Shown: positions 34,901 to 46,965, counted from the first letter of the stretch. The stretch is 59,373 nt of DNA from Nemertoderma westbladi (GCA_032718475.1 JAUCBJ010005375.1:1-59373); one strand, 5' to 3'. Numbers and translations are program-made. The notes: a model not told the origin generated them from the sequence alone.

Positions 34901-36241
34901 ATGCCTAGCAACGTAAACATGCCTAGCAACGCTATCCACAAAATATTCGCCCGTCAAATCTTCGACAGTCGAGGCAACCCGACAGTGGAGGTTGACTTAA
35001 CGACGGAGAAGGGTTTGTTCCGCGCAGCTGTTCCTTCCGGGGCGTCCACTGGGGTACACGAGGCGCTGGAGCTGCGAGACAAGGGCCCGGAGTACATGGG
35101 GAAGGGAGTGAAGCAAGCCGTCGGACACATCAACAGCACGTTGGGGCCCGCGGTAATAAATTCCGCGATCGAAGTAACCGAGCAGGAGAAAATCGATGAG
35201 TTCATGATAAACCTCGACGGCACTGAGAACAAATCGAAGTTCGGAGCGAACGCCATTCTGGGCGTCTCGTTGGCCGCATGTAAAGCGGGCGCCGCCCACA
35301 AAAGTGTCCCGCTGTACCGCCACATCGCCGACCTCGCGGGTAATAAACGCGTGATCCTCCCGGTACCGGCGTTCAACGTTATAAACGGAGGCAGCCACGC
35401 CGGCAACAAGCTCGCGATGCAGGAGTTCATGATCCTCCCGACGGGAGCGGGGACCTTCAGGGAAGCGATGCGGATGGGATCCGAGGTCTACCACAACCTC
35501 AAGGCCGTGATAAAGAAGCGATATGGGCTGGACGCAACCGCGGTGGGGGATGAAGGCGGATTCGCACCAAACATACAGGATAACAAGGAGGGTCTTAACC
35601 TGCTAACCGAGGCGATAGAAGCAGCTGGGTACACAGGGAAGATAAAGATGGGGATGGATGTAGCTGCTAGCGAGTTTTACAGAGACGGTAAATACGATCT
35701 CGACTTTAAGAACACCGAGACGGATACTTCGAGGTACATATCTAGCGACCAGTTGGAGGATCTCTACAAGGACTTTGTTAAGGATTACCCCATGGTGTCC
35801 ATAGAAGATGGCTTCGACCAGGACGATTGGGATGCTTGGGTGAAGATGGAGGGTTCTTTAGGGAAGAAGGTTCAGACGGTTGGAGACGATCTGTTGGTTA
35901 CCAATCCGAAACGTATCCGCACCGCGGTAGAGAAGGGGGCTTGCAACGCTCTGCTGCTGAAGGTCAACCAGATCGGTTCGGTTACAGAGTCGATACGGGC
36001 CTGTAAGCTGGCGCAGTCGCAGGGTTGGGGGGTCATGGTGTCGCATCGCAGCGGCGAGACCGAGGACACCTTCATAGCGGATCTAGTGGTGGGGTTGTGT
36101 ACCGGGCAGATAAAGACCGGGGCCCCTTGTCGCTCCGAGAGATTGGCCAAGTACAATCAGTTGCTCCGTATAGAGGAGGAGTTGGGTGGCCAGGCGGTCT
36201 ACGCCGGGGATAAGTTTCGCAATCCCTCGGGACTCGTCTAG
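34901..36241 (+). CDS. ENO1: Enolase (2-phospho-D-glycerate hydratase)
   Basis: Glycolytic enzyme turning 2-phosphoglycerate into phosphoenolpyruvate in the cytosol. 446 residues from the first Met; the start region is an 18-bp duplication, so MPSN occurs twice and Met7 (34919) gives a length of 440, nearer the usual 434. Key residues are present: His166, Glu175, Glu218 (GDEGGF), metal ligands Asp253 (GMDVAASEF), Glu302 and Asp329, Lys354 (LLKVNQIG), His382 ([12 protein letters not shown]) and Lys405. The very conserved SIEDP loop reads SIEDG (Gly304). The gene is intronless and more GC-rich than its flanks. No poly-A tail or duplication shows a retrocopy. Confidence 0.97.
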   Translation: MPSNVNMPSNAIHKIFARQIFDSRGNPTVEVDLTTEKGLFRAAVPSGASTGVHEALELRDKGPEYMGKGVKQAVGHINSTLGPAVINSAIEVTEQEKIDEFMINLDGTENKSKFGANAILGVSLAACKAGAAHKSVPLYRHIADLAGNKRVILPVPAFNVINGGSHAGNKLAMQEFMILPTGAGTFREAMRMGSEVYHNLKAVIKKRYGLDATAVGDEGGFAPNIQDNKEGLNLLTEAIEAAGYTGKIKMGMDVAASEFYRDGKYDLDFKNTETDTSRYISSDQLEDLYKDFVKDYPMVSIEDGFDQDDWDAWVKMEGSLGKKVQTVGDDLLVTNPKRIRTAVEKGACNALLLKVNQIGSVTESIRACKLAQSQGWGVMVSHRSGETEDTFIADLVVGLCTGQIKTGAPCRSERLAKYNQLLRIEEELGGQAVYAGDKFRNPSGLV

Positions 36242-38349
36242 TAGAACACCAGACTCCAGACAGCTAGCTGATACTTCAAGTATCTTTACTGTAGTTACAT
36301 TATTTACACCAAATTGTCAACAACTGCACTGTTTAATGAATGGTTTTAGAATTATAATTGAGTGGTTATTATAGAAAATACTTAATTTAGTATTAAGTGA
36401 TATTCTTGAAGCCATTTAAGAGTTTCGTTGAGTAGTTTGTTAGATATAGTTTGTCACCATTATATAGGGCGCCTAGCTGATTACTCTACCCCGTTATGTG
36501 TAGCAGGTCTAATGAATGAATCAATCATTTAATGTCGCGTTGTTTATCATTGTTTTATGTTACTGATGTGACCCAATGAACTTAGTGCTCACTGCTCAGT
36601 GATACTTTGTGCTCAACACAGAACATTTGTTGCCTCGTTGCTTCGCTTTACTATATACTTATGGGGTCAATCATATAGGTTACAATGGAATCTAATTGTA
36701 CAGTTTATTCAAACTTTAATATTTCTTTTAATGAACCTATTAATTTACTTCAGGAATGTGGTTCTCACATGCAACGTGCTAAATATTAGTTATTGAATTA
36801 CAGTGGGGTTGTACAGGTACTCGTGAACGGTACAGTTTGGTAGTTAATTTGTAAGCCTCACGTCATGTTGCTTTAGTTTAATAATAATGTTTGAATTAAT
36901 ATATTACAAAGAGTGAATTAATATTAATCAATTGCTTCCTTTTTTTCCTCTTTTCGTTATCTTTCCATATCATTAGTAAATAGATGGATAAGATAGCACA
37001 TGTAAGAAACCGCATACCATATCATAGATCGCAGGGACGAGACATCAATAAGTTCTAAAATCGAGAATAATTCACTGGTTGTTTTGAAGCTGTTTTCCAT
37101 TGGCAATAAATACCATTACTTACTAAAACGTTGATTCATCTAAAACCACTTTCAGTAAATTGGAAGTGAAATATATAAATTGAATGATATAGAGAGTATG
37201 ATAATATATTGGAACAAAGTTGTTCTGCCGCTTTCTGATGTAACCCCCCCCCCCCCCCCCCCCGTCGGCATTTGAGAAAAAGTTCAGGTTAGTAAAGAAA
37301 CCAAAACAATAAACGAAAGTTAGGAGTATTGCAGAAAACCCAAATTAATTGAGAATCAATAGCCTGGGTAATCAACTGTCAGAGGCCTGCCGGCATACGT
37401 TACATGTATATGTAGGCGTAGTGTCAACCCCTCTAAAAAATAATTTAAATACCAAATCTTGAAAGTTGCATTGCTCACCATAAATACTGTACTGTATGTG
37501 TGTCAGGCCTATATATTTATATAAATTTATATATTTTAATACAGAATTACCGGTACGCAACGAAAAAAATACCAATTTAAGAATAAAATTACGTATTACA
37601 TGGGGAAGAACGTTTTTTTCCAATATTCCCTAGATTCCTTATTAACCTCACTGGTGGTCGGTATTGATGACGTCCTTCGCATCACGGCGCACTGGACTAC
37701 CGCTCCTGTGGGACTACACCTGCCGAGATACTCTTCCTCCCACCTACCTTTCCTTCACCTCTATAAGAGCAGGACCTCCACCACCACTACCACGTCACCA
37801 ATTTCGAAACTGAGTCAGTTGGATTCATTCGAAAGGATGGGGAAAAGTCTCCTGAGTGAAATTGGTAGTCATATTAAGGTGTACTACTTGTGAACCTCGT
37901 ATCTACCCAGAGGCGCTCATTGTAATCATCTGAGAGAAATGTCACTCCCATACTTGGGCACCACTAACATACCGTCGCCCTGAAAATACACCTGCTGACG
38001 GCTTCCCTTCACCCCAGCCCCCGATGACATACCCTAGACACCCTCCCAACCTGATCCTACTCTACACTGCTGCACCTGCACTCCCCCACTATCGAGCAAT
38101 CCTTCCCTGCCTCAACAAAATCTCTCTCCCCGACAAGTTCCCACGACCTCCGAGATTAACTGCCTGAAAGTATGTGACCTTAAGCTCCACGTTAAAGGTT
38201 TCTTCAATTGGAAGGGAACAACTTAATTAGGAGCCCGTCTAATTGAGGCCACAACTCGTTCACCTCTCCTGTTTTCTCAACCTGAACATCTGATTGGAAC
38301 AGATGCCATAGGCCGTCTGTCCCCCAGGAGTATCCACTGAAAACCCTCT
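36242..38349. other. Intergenic downstream of enolase
   Basis: No gene is supported. It contains a C run (37244-37263). The stretch 37660-37900 is C-rich with a TATAAGAGCAGG box and may be a piece of a transposon, but I cannot identify it. Confidence 0.55.
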
Positions 38350-38623
38350 ACATTTCCACCCTCTCTGAAAGCGCCTTCTTCCCTGCCTTCTATCGAATGC
38401 ATGCCAACAGGACGATCCCCCGGGACCTCTGGCCTTCGCGCTTACAGCGTTTCTGAGCTGATGCGGGAGGAATTCCCATATCCCGAACATTTCCACCCTC
38501 TCTGAAAGCGCCTTCTTCCCTGCCTTCTATCGAATGCATGCCAACAGGACGATCCCCCGGGACCTCTGGCCTTCGCGCTTACAGCGTTTCTGAGCTGATG
38601 CGGGAGGAATTCCCATATCCCGA
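38350..38623. repeat. 137-bp tandem duplication
   Basis: The block starting ACATTTCCACCCTCTCTG at 38350 is repeated essentially unchanged from 38487. Both copies end TTCCCATATCCCGA. The identity implies a recent event. Confidence 0.93.
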
Positions 38624-39904
38624 ATTCAATGTGTATGGTGCCTAGATGTGGAATCAGTGCATTGAAATGACTTCGAAGCGCGGAATCTGAGTGCACGAAT
38701 TTTTTTTAATTTTTTTTTTGAAAAATAGAAACGCAAGCGTTGCGGTAAGGAGCCCTTTTCACCGAGTTATGAAGACTCTGAAATTGGTATGGTTTTTTTG
38801 TATATGTTCAGTTTGTTTACCGTCGATTGGATCAACATTTCGGAGAGCTGGAGTAGAATTATAACCCGACATCGCGACACCTTTATTAGTATGTATGTGT
38901 GTGGATGTGGATATGTTTGTGATTCCACTATAGCACTTCAGGACTCCAGCCTATTCGATGGTCTTGCAGTATATAAATAAACGTACGTGTAGCGTCGCGT
39001 AGCACGAGCGGCTGCTTACTCGAGAACGGGTAACCCGAGTACTTGACTCGTGCAGCACGAATGCCCCACGAAAATTTACAAAATATTGGTACTTTTCTTC
39101 TAGTAGGTTCATCCAAATTAGGTTAACATTGAGTAAAGGCTTCAAAACGATTGAATATTCCATTACAGATGGACAGACAGACAGACGGTCATGATATTAG
39201 GCCCTAATACTAATTGAAATTGTGCACTAGTAGCTTCGCTCACTAATCGTGGCTTGTTCCACAGTATATTAATTTAATACAACGTACCGGTACGATGCTT
39301 CCCATAGTTCCTTCTAACTTTTGTTATTGGGTTATTTAATACGCATGACCATTCAGTTTGACAAAACATTAACTTTTGTTACATTATGTCAACTTAACAG
39401 CGTTCTGGTGAATTACTCGTAACGCTGCAAAGTACAGTGAAATTTAGAATACACATGTCAGTTGAGTTGAATGACTTGGTAAGACCATCAATAGCCCCAT
39501 AACACGAAAATTGCCATAGACTCAATGATAGAAATACCAGCTGGTGCGGATACGCCCAAACTACAGAGAAGTATTTTACTTGCTAAGTTTTAGTAAGGTT
39601 GTGTTTACTCACTCACACTATCACAGACAGTAATCAAACATCAACTGTTTATAATGTATTACCCGGTCACCTGAATATCTCTTCCCAGTGAATTCTATAG
39701 GAATATCTATAATGTTACTCACTGAAACTGCAATTCCGGTATATGGATAGATAGCATATGGATAGATATAAAGGCAGAAATATTGTGTGTGAGCGAGGAA
39801 AAGTACCGCGAGCGAAGCAAGCTAATTGTTTTGGTGTTTTTATGTGTTTTTAATGTGTTTTTTGAAATAGAGTAACTCTAACCATAACATAATCCTTAAT
39901 AATC
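38624..39904. other. Intergenic
   Basis: A/T-rich spacer with short (GATA/GACA) repeats near 39170 and 39750. No gene or clear transposon. Confidence 0.55.
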
Positions 39905-40046
39905 CATAAACCCGGGACAAAAGCGGGACATTTGATCTAAACTGGGACAATTACGTATCCCAGGAGAAACCCTTGCGACACCGGGACAAGCCACTCAAAA
40001 ACGGGACAGTCCCGGCCAAAACGGGACGCATGGACGCATGGTCACC
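39905..40046. repeat. CGGGACA-rich degenerate transposon end
   Basis: Five spaced copies of CGGGACA or TGGGACA in a purine-rich stretch, ending ACGGGACGCATGG and GGTCACC. This style of sequence is common in degraded DNA transposon ends in animal genomes; the family is not established here. Confidence 0.4.
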
Positions 40047-40735
40047 TTAACTACTAATATAATCGGCCTTCTGCATTGAAACAGCACATTGAGATGCTAT
40101 GTAGCAAAAACATTTGTCACCACCATGCAATCCACAATATGCAAGCCCAATGCAGCGTGCATTAAGAATATGCCGGCTTATCAACAAAGTTGCACCGCCA
40201 CAACTTCCTATCCACCATGACTTTCGCGATATTATCCGCATCTTCAAGGCCAGTATCCTTTTGGAAGCATCTCAAGGTGGGCTGTCCACCATGCTTATTT
40301 TCTCCACGGCGCTGCCAAAGCACAAGATTGTGCACAGGCTGGTCCTCACGGCGAAACCAATGTCCTGCAAAGTGGAGGCGGAGGAGGCTAGTGTCAAGCT
40401 GGGGGAACCAATGAGACACCTCCAATGTTATATAGTGTCTGGTTGGAGATGTGTGCATTGTACTTGACACAGTGAACCCGTAGTATTCTTGTGAATGTAA
40501 AATACAGATATTTGGTGTCCTTAGCAGTTAGAGCCCAGCATGGACTCCCATAGAGGAGTACTGGAACTACTGCTGCTCTAAATAATCGGACCTTAAGTTT
40601 CCGATCATTCCATGCTGCCCATGCCTTTCCCTTACGTATTCGAAGGTCCTCACCTGACTTCCGTATCCATAAACCCAGGTAACAGAAATCGTCCACATGC
40701 TCAAGCATACCTTCATTTGAGCTTATGCTCATTCG
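40047..40735 (-). mobile_element. LINE reverse transcriptase C-terminal fragment
   Basis: Minus-strand open pieces read VDDFCYLGLWI, then RKGKAWAAWNDRKLKVRLFRA, LLYGSPCWALTAKD, and finally FAGHWFRREDQPVHNLVLW. This order is typical of the end of non-LTR retrotransposon ORF2. It is interrupted by frameshifts and stops (pieces 40394-40732 and 40162-40470), so it is dead. It belongs to a different family from the RTE copies in this window. Confidence 0.85.
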
Positions 40736-41249
40736 GTCAGAGATTTGCTGAGGACTTTAAAAAGTTAACTGTCAAAATATTGGTCTATTTGGAGTTAACA
40801 AAAAGACCAACGATGTACATACAGTAGGTGCAGCACGGTGCTGTGTACACTACACTACAATGGTACACCCTGAAACAATGGCAATCCGCTCGGGCAATGA
40901 CATCCAAGATCCGTGATTTCCACAGACAGACAAATAGAAAGATAGAGTGAAAGGCAGGCAGATAGAAAGATAGATACCATCAACCCATTATAGTGAGAAA
41001 TATCTATAAATAATCTTCTCATTGAAAAATAATTGTGATCTGATCAGACATTATAGTTATCAGTGCTTCACCAGAACACTTTCTTATACAATTTAGTTGC
41101 TAGGGAACATATTCGCGCCATATTACTCATATTAATTAGCTAATTTATTAATTGTAAGTATTAATCAGTGAATTAGGCCTGAATTAAATGATTAGAGTAC
41201 TGCAGGCAACGCTCAGTCTCAAACACAGATATTCCTAGAAATCATAATA
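40736..41249. other. Upstream region of DRC1
   Basis: AT-rich spacer; a few (GATAGAAA) words near 40940. No second feature was seen. DRC1 5' UTR and promoter are expected here. Confidence 0.55.
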
Positions 41250-43475
41250 ATGAGTATTAATAAGGGTATTGACAGACTCAGTGTAAGTCACCAACAACCA
41301 AGGGAATCGGAATCATCGAGCTCCGGGTCTCAGGTTCAAGATTCCGGTGAAGTTGACGAATTATCTAAGGGCCAGAACGAAAGAATAGCGGCAAGAAAAC
41401 TTAGAATCCAATTGCAGATTGAAAAAGAGAGAAGGGATATTCTAGGGCTAAATATTGATGACACAAATGGTAATGAGGTCAAGTACACTTTAAGTAGAGA
41501 GCGGATTATTGAAGCGCAGAAGAGATTGAATAAGTTAAAATCTGGTGGGGTTGAGAAGATATCGAATGTTAGGGTTTCATCAGATTATAGGGAGGCCCAT
41601 CATCGAAGAGATAACTTGAAAATAAACATGTGTAAAATTGGTGAATTAGAGGCTGAAGCTAAACAGGGAATAGCGCGATTCAATGAAATAACAGAAGGGT
41701 GGATTGCTGCAGATAATGATGGCCTCACACATGAATTAAAAGAAATTCTTCTGCAACAGAAAGCCGCGTTCAATGAAATGGTTGATGAAAAAAACAAACT
41801 GGTTGACAAATTTCAAATGGAATTGAAAATCAAGGATCACACCTATATCATGAATCTTAAAATGCAGGCTGAAGACATTGGCATGCATGGAGAAAGGAAT
41901 GAAGAGGAAATCCATAACCTCACAAGAGCGTACCGCGAAGAGCTTGAAGGTATAGAGAAAGCATTCGTGCGTGAACGCAAATCGTTAATGGCTACCAATG
42001 TAGATAAATGGAACATACTAATGGAACAGAAAAGAAAGATAGAGGTTACATTCGCTGAGAAACGACGTAGCAGGGTAGACCAAAACGAGACGCACATAAA
42101 GAATTTAAGAACACAATACGCAGAGGAATCCAGAATCATTAAGATTAAAATGGAAGATGATGCCGCCCTTTTGGAGCAACAACTTGCACGGATGAACGCC
42201 ACGTATCAATTGAGTAAGGAGAAACTGGAGTACAACTTCCAGATATTAAAGAAGAAGGACGAGGAGGACACAATAACAAAAAGCCAACAGAAACGAAAGA
42301 TTACAAAGTTACAAGATCTTATGAACCGAATGAAAAATAGAATGAAGAAATCTGAGAACTTCTACAATGACGAAAACCACCAGTTAAGGGATGACTATAA
42401 CAGAATTACTCAACACTTTTATACTCTGAAGAAAAAAGCTCAACAGCTGGTGAGCATGGACTCTCAGAAATTCTACGATGTTTGGATAATGCAAGAAGAA
42501 GAAGCGAAGACGCTTTCTAAGGAATTATTGGAACTAGACAGGCTAATACACGAGCAACAACTCGGTGTTGATTGGGTGAAACCTAATTTATACTACCTTG
42601 ATAACGTAGGACCAATTCAGACGAAATTTCAATCTAAAGTGCCTTCAACTGACGTTGCGCAAAGTGTTACAGAATCTGAGGAAAAGGGAACCTTCGAACA
42701 AGATGGGTTTCAATTCAGCATTTCAACTATAAAGTCTATTTTAGAATTGTTAAATAATGAATCAGGTTTCCTTGTTGAGGATAAGCTGGCGCGGTTATTA
42801 CAACCGCTGGGTACAGGCGATCGGAATATTATCGAACTAGATGCGATATTCTCAGCTCTGGGAATTGAAAATAAAGAGGACATCAATAAACTGACGCAAT
42901 ACTTTGTGAATAAGAGACAACAGTCCGGTGAAGGAAAGTGCGAAAACGAATTGGGAGACGTAGATGATGATGTCGAGGGTTTGAAATGTGAAAATTACTC
43001 ACTAGGGGATGCAACAGATATAGAACTGGTGTCTGGCGCAAAAGAAATAGAGTTAGCTCATGCTAATGAAATAATTACTATTTTGAGGAAATTTGTTGAG
43101 GATCACAGAGGACATTTTATTGGAATCAAGACGCCCACCTTTCATTTGGAAGAGTCTCAAAAACGTGATAAGGAAGAAGATTCGCGGTATTGGTCGAGGT
43201 TGTCATCGACAATAGACGGGGAACAAGAAAAAGTTTGGTCTACGATGCTAGAAGGAGCAAACAAATATTATGAGATGTTGACTACAAGGAAGAAAAAATT
43301 AAAAGACAATGGAAAACTGAGGCAAGAGAATGGGGAACTAAGATTCTTACTAAGCAAATATATGAGCAGTCGAATAGACCAAGAATTAGGGGTTCCTCCT
43401 TTTAAAGTTATACAGAAAGATCTTCCTGTAAAACCGTCCAAGCTAGGAACTATTGTTTCTCGCAGAAGGATATAA
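41250..43475 (+). CDS. DRC1: Dynein regulatory complex subunit 1
   Basis: Coiled-coil scaffold of the nexin-dynein regulatory complex, which links outer doublets and controls ciliary beating. 741 residues, the same as human DRC1 (about 740). A disordered Ser-rich start is followed by the conserved RIQLQIEKERRDILGLNID block at about 51-69 and long coiled coils to about residue 435. The stretch LEYNFQILKKKDEEDTITKS near 330-350 is a DRC1 hallmark. A C-terminal segment (YWSRLSSTIDGEQEKVW, about 650-666) matches the NYD-SP28-associated domain. The gene has no introns, unlike most animal orthologues. A short inverted scrap of it lies at 55068-55285. Confidence 0.95.
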   Translation: MSINKGIDRLSVSHQQPRESESSSSGSQVQDSGEVDELSKGQNERIAARKLRIQLQIEKERRDILGLNIDDTNGNEVKYTLSRERIIEAQKRLNKLKSGGVEKISNVRVSSDYREAHHRRDNLKINMCKIGELEAEAKQGIARFNEITEGWIAADNDGLTHELKEILLQQKAAFNEMVDEKNKLVDKFQMELKIKDHTYIMNLKMQAEDIGMHGERNEEEIHNLTRAYREELEGIEKAFVRERKSLMATNVDKWNILMEQKRKIEVTFAEKRRSRVDQNETHIKNLRTQYAEESRIIKIKMEDDAALLEQQLARMNATYQLSKEKLEYNFQILKKKDEEDTITKSQQKRKITKLQDLMNRMKNRMKKSENFYNDENHQLRDDYNRITQHFYTLKKKAQQLVSMDSQKFYDVWIMQEEEAKTLSKELLELDRLIHEQQLGVDWVKPNLYYLDNVGPIQTKFQSKVPSTDVAQSVTESEEKGTFEQDGFQFSISTIKSILELLNNESGFLVEDKLARLLQPLGTGDRNIIELDAIFSALGIENKEDINKLTQYFVNKRQQSGEGKCENELGDVDDDVEGLKCENYSLGDATDIELVSGAKEIELAHANEIITILRKFVEDHRGHFIGIKTPTFHLEESQKRDKEEDSRYWSRLSSTIDGEQEKVWSTMLEGANKYYEMLTTRKKKLKDNGKLRQENGELRFLLSKYMSSRIDQELGVPPFKVIQKDLPVKPSKLGTIVSRRRI

Positions 43476-43741
43476 ATTTGGTTAGAAGCCATTATATAGT
43501 GGTTTGAAAATGATGGAAGATTATATGTAATTATTATCTGTAATCGTCAAATATCGAAATAGTACAGATTTGGAATCACATAATAAATAAACCTTAAATT
43601 TACAAAAAAGGCAATAGTAATTGAAATGTAAAAAGTACAGTATAAAGACATATTTCCTTCTGGTGCGGTCCACCCAGAACTATACTCCCCAGAGGCAACT
43701 GCTACTCATTTAGTTACCATTTAAGGATGCAAGCAGAGATG

Positions 43742-44052
43742 CTCCCTAAGTAGTATAGGTTTGGACGGCTCGGCGATAGTTGGACCTAACTGACACGAAT
43801 TAGGTGTCAAGGACGCCAGGCTGTCTGGGTCACCCAATTATGATAATTAGACAGACCCTAATTGATAGGTGCGATAAATTAATTAGTACCATTAAACCCT
43901 ATTGGGTGTCTTATGACTCCTCATTAATTCAATAAAACGATTAGCGCCCTGATACCCCCAATGGGTTGGTTTCAGTGAGGTCAAACTGTCGCCGAGCCGC
44001 CCAAAGTGTGTCATTAAATAACACCTCTTCCCTTTTATTTATTGATATTTAT
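43742..44052 (+). repeat. Left long terminal inverted repeat of a 3 kb composite element
   Basis: Pairs with 46543-46820 on the opposite strand. Shared words include AGTAGTATAGGTTTGG, CGGCTCGG, ACCTAACTGACAC, GATAATTAGA and GACACCTCTTCCC. Similarity is clear but diverged by many small changes. Confidence 0.85.
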
Positions 44053-44054
44053 AG

Positions 44055-44207
44055 CCTTCTCACGTGTAACTTCCTCACTTGTAACCTCCTAACTTATAAC
44101 CTCCTCACTTGTAACCTCCTAACTTATAACCTCCTCAAATGTAACCTCCACACTTGAAACCTCCTCACTTGTAACCTCCTCACTTGTAACATCCTCACCT
44201 TTCACTA
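44055..44207. repeat. 15-bp minisatellite
   Basis: About ten copies of CTCACTTGTAACCTC with variants such as CTAACTTATAACCTC. Located inside the composite element, just after its left terminal repeat. Confidence 0.9.
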
Positions 44208-44308
44208 TCAGACTATTTATGAGGGCTTCGCGTCAAAAATAAGGTTTCAATTAACTAATATTTTTTGAGATGAGGTCTGTTATTGTTTTACTAACAAACC
44301 AATTCATA

Positions 44309-45033
44309 AATGCGGAGCTAGGAAAAATAATAATGCTTTTTGAGGGTTCGAACTCACGGCCTTCCGATAAGAAAGCTAAGCAAATGGGTAGCTTGAATTC
44401 GTTTGTCAGAGAAAACGTTCGTGGGGTCTTCGCGCAGCACGAAGTGAGCAACGCCTTTAGCATATGGGCACCATTAACGAGTTGTCTGCCTCTTTGCCTC
44501 GTTGTGTTCGTTCATTTTTGACCAAACTTCAGATTATTTCTAAACTTTTGACGGACTAAATACATACCAAGTTTCATTTAATTTCATCGATGAATAGCCA
44601 AGTTATTAGCGATCAAAAATTTACGACGACAGACGACAACGACGACAGACAACTCGCCATGGCGAGTTGTCTGTCGTCGTCGTAAATTTTTGATCGCTAA
44701 TAATTCGGTTATTCATTGATGAAATTAAATGAAACTAGGTATGTATTTAGTCCGTCAAAAGTTTAGAAATAATCTGAAGTTTGGTCAAAAACGAACGAAC
44801 GCAACGAGGCAAAGAGGAGGACGAGTATTGTGTTGAAGACTTCTGACTAACGGCAGACAACTAGTTAATGTTGCCCATATGCTAAAGGCGTTGCTCACTT
44901 CGTGCTGCGCGAAGGCTCCACGAACGTTTTCTCTGACAAACAAATTCAAGCTACCCATTTGCTTAGCTTTCTAATCGGAAGGCCGTGAGTTCGAACCCTC
45001 AATAAGCATTATTCTTTTTCCTAGCTACGCATT
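44309..45033. repeat. 0.7 kb perfect-type palindrome (foldback element) with tRNA-like ends
   Basis: Left arm 44309-44659 and right arm 44660-45033 are reverse complements with few changes and no spacer; the centre reads ACTCGCCATGGCGAGT. Each arm contains a tRNA-like stretch with a B-box (GAGTTCGAACCCTC). It could form a cruciform. Small open frames within it are not genes. Confidence 0.93.
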
Positions 45034-46254
45034 AACTCTAGTTATTAATATTTATGACGAGTAAGGGTCTTGAGCCATGGCTAATATAAAATATTGTTAG
45101 TTTACCACTATATATGGTAAACTAACAATATTTTATATAATTAATAAAGATTAACAAGATATAGCTTGATATAATAAAACATAAATTATAATAGATCAAT
45201 TAGGGTTGTAAATAAAAAACAAATAAATTAAATTGGTGATAAACAGCTAAGACTTCACTCACTTCGTGACTCGCCCCACAATAACAGACATCTCAAACCT
45301 AAATTCGCTATTGTTTGACATATAGCGAATGTTAATTGTTGTTTGGTTTTTTCCCTAAGGCTTCGAGTTTAGCTAGTTCCAAATAACATCAATGTAACCT
45401 TCATAGACCGTAATCCCGAGTCTTTAGAGCTGTCTCAGACCATAAACCCGCGACTTCAGGGCGGTTTCAGACCCTAAACCCGAGATTTTAGGGGTGCCTC
45501 TGACAAGAAATCTGAAGTTGTATTATCAAACAATAGGTCTAGTAAAAGATCGGACGAAGGGTCGAATGAGAGTAAATGGTAGACTGAGAGTTCAAAATGG
45601 TGCAATAATATGCCTAAATAAGTCTCAAACATATTGTCTCATGCCTAGCCCCTCATCGAACTCATTTGCAATATAGCGTCATTGATTTTAAGGATACATG
45701 GTAAACGGGATTTGTTAAATAAGCATGCCTCGCAGACTTAAGTAATTAATTATAGGTTTGATCGTTTTGAGAGTAGGACCATTAGAAACAGTGCCCTCGA
45801 AAACCTCAGTATGTAGAAAAGTAATAAAGATTAACAAGATTAGCTTGATATAATAAAACATAAACTATAATAGATCAATTAGGGTTGTAAATAAAAAACA
45901 AATTAATTAAATTGATGATAAACAGTAGAACTTATGTATTAAAGGAGGGCCTTCTTTAATTAAACTGTATACTGGAAATGAATATGATTCATTGTAGGGG
46001 TTCTTTATGATGATAAGACGTGTAGTGCATTAAAGAATGATTGCGGATTATATTTCCCCTATAGTGGGAGGGCTATCTGAGCTGCTATCAACTCAAATTA
46101 ATTAACTAAAGTAATCTGTGTTAGACTTATTACTTTGTGTCAGAGTAATCTACTGGTTTCAAAGTTAAATTGCTTTTTATAATTACGTCATAGGAGGTGG
46201 TTCGGGAAGAAATAAATATAACGAAATATTGGAAAATCTAAAAATAGAAATCAA
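45034..46254. other. Interior of the composite element
   Basis: Holds a 24-bp-arm hairpin (45084-45138), a direct repeat of about 105 bp (45140-45245 and 45820-45925, both starting AATAAAGATTAACAAGAT), and three copies of a 33-bp unit at 45408-45510 marked by GACC.TAAACCCG. No gene. Confidence 0.75.
45084..45138. repeat. Hairpin, 24-bp arms, 7-base loop
   Basis: ATATAAAATATTGTTAGTTT and its complement enclose the loop CTATATA without mismatch. Confidence 0.95.
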
Positions 46255-46520
46255 ATTATAAATGAAATAAAGTAAAAATGAATACAATTAAATAAAGTAA
46301 AAATGAATACAATTAAATAAAGTAAAAATGAATACAATTAAATAAAGTAAAAATTAATACAATTAAATAAAGTAAAAATGAATACAATTAAATAAAGTAA
46401 AAATGAATACAATTAAATAAAGTAAAAATGAATACAATTAAATAAAGTAAAAATGAATACAATTAAATAAAGTAAAAATGAATACAATTAAATAAAGTAA
46501 AAATGAATACAATTAAAGGA
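46255..46520. repeat. 25-bp minisatellite, about 10 copies
   Basis: Near-identical AT-rich units built from AAATAAAGTAAAAATGAAT plus ACAATT. One copy has T for G. It lies just inside the right terminal repeat of the composite element. Confidence 0.95.
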
Positions 46521-46542
46521 AATAAAATAAATACAATTATTA

Positions 46543-46820
46543 AATAAATATCAATAAAAAAAGGGGAAGAGGTGTCCCTTAATGACACTTTGCCACTGTT
46601 GGACCTAATCGGTCTAATTAATTAAGATAATCAATTAAACCCTAATGACGAGTCATTAATTGTACTAATTAATTGAGGACACCTATCAATTAGGATCTAA
46701 TTATCCCAATTGACAGTTGTCACCCAGAAAGCCTGGCGCCCTTGACTCCCAATGACACCCAATGGGTGTCAGTTAGGTCCCACTATCCCCGAGCCGCCCA
46801 AACCTATACTACTTCCCTAG
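46543..46820 (-). repeat. Right long terminal inverted repeat of the composite element
   Basis: Reverse complement of 43742-44052, with the same word order. It ends about 70 bases before the outer edge of the FReD palindrome. Confidence 0.85.
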
Positions 46821-46887
46821 CTAGTGCTAGTCCCTTTAAATTAATAATCATGCCAAATCGAAAACTCCCTCTAGGCCACCATGTGGA

Positions 46888-46965
46888 GATATTGAACGCA
46901 CGACCTTCGCTGAGATATGATATGAATGAATTAAAAACAACAGATTTAACCGCTCCACCAGTGTG
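46888..46965 (-). repeat. tRNA-derived SINE (tRNA-Leu/Ser-like), left palindrome arm
   Basis: On the minus strand the words GGTGGAGCGGTTAAATC and GGTCGTGCGTTCAATAT resemble tRNA A and B boxes. The same sequence is present in the mirror arm at about 54965-55039, so the insertion predates the duplication. Confidence 0.55.

Noticed and set aside
34954-36156. Open frames on the minus strand across enolase
   Set aside because: They are antisense shadows of a strongly recognised gene with high GC content.
38260-38696. Repeated minus-strand protein of about 80 residues
   Set aside because: It arises from the 137-bp tandem duplication; no known domain was recognised and the two copies give the same piece.
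44270-44521. 83-codon frame in the composite element
   Set aside because: It lies within one arm of a palindrome and its mirror frame is broken.
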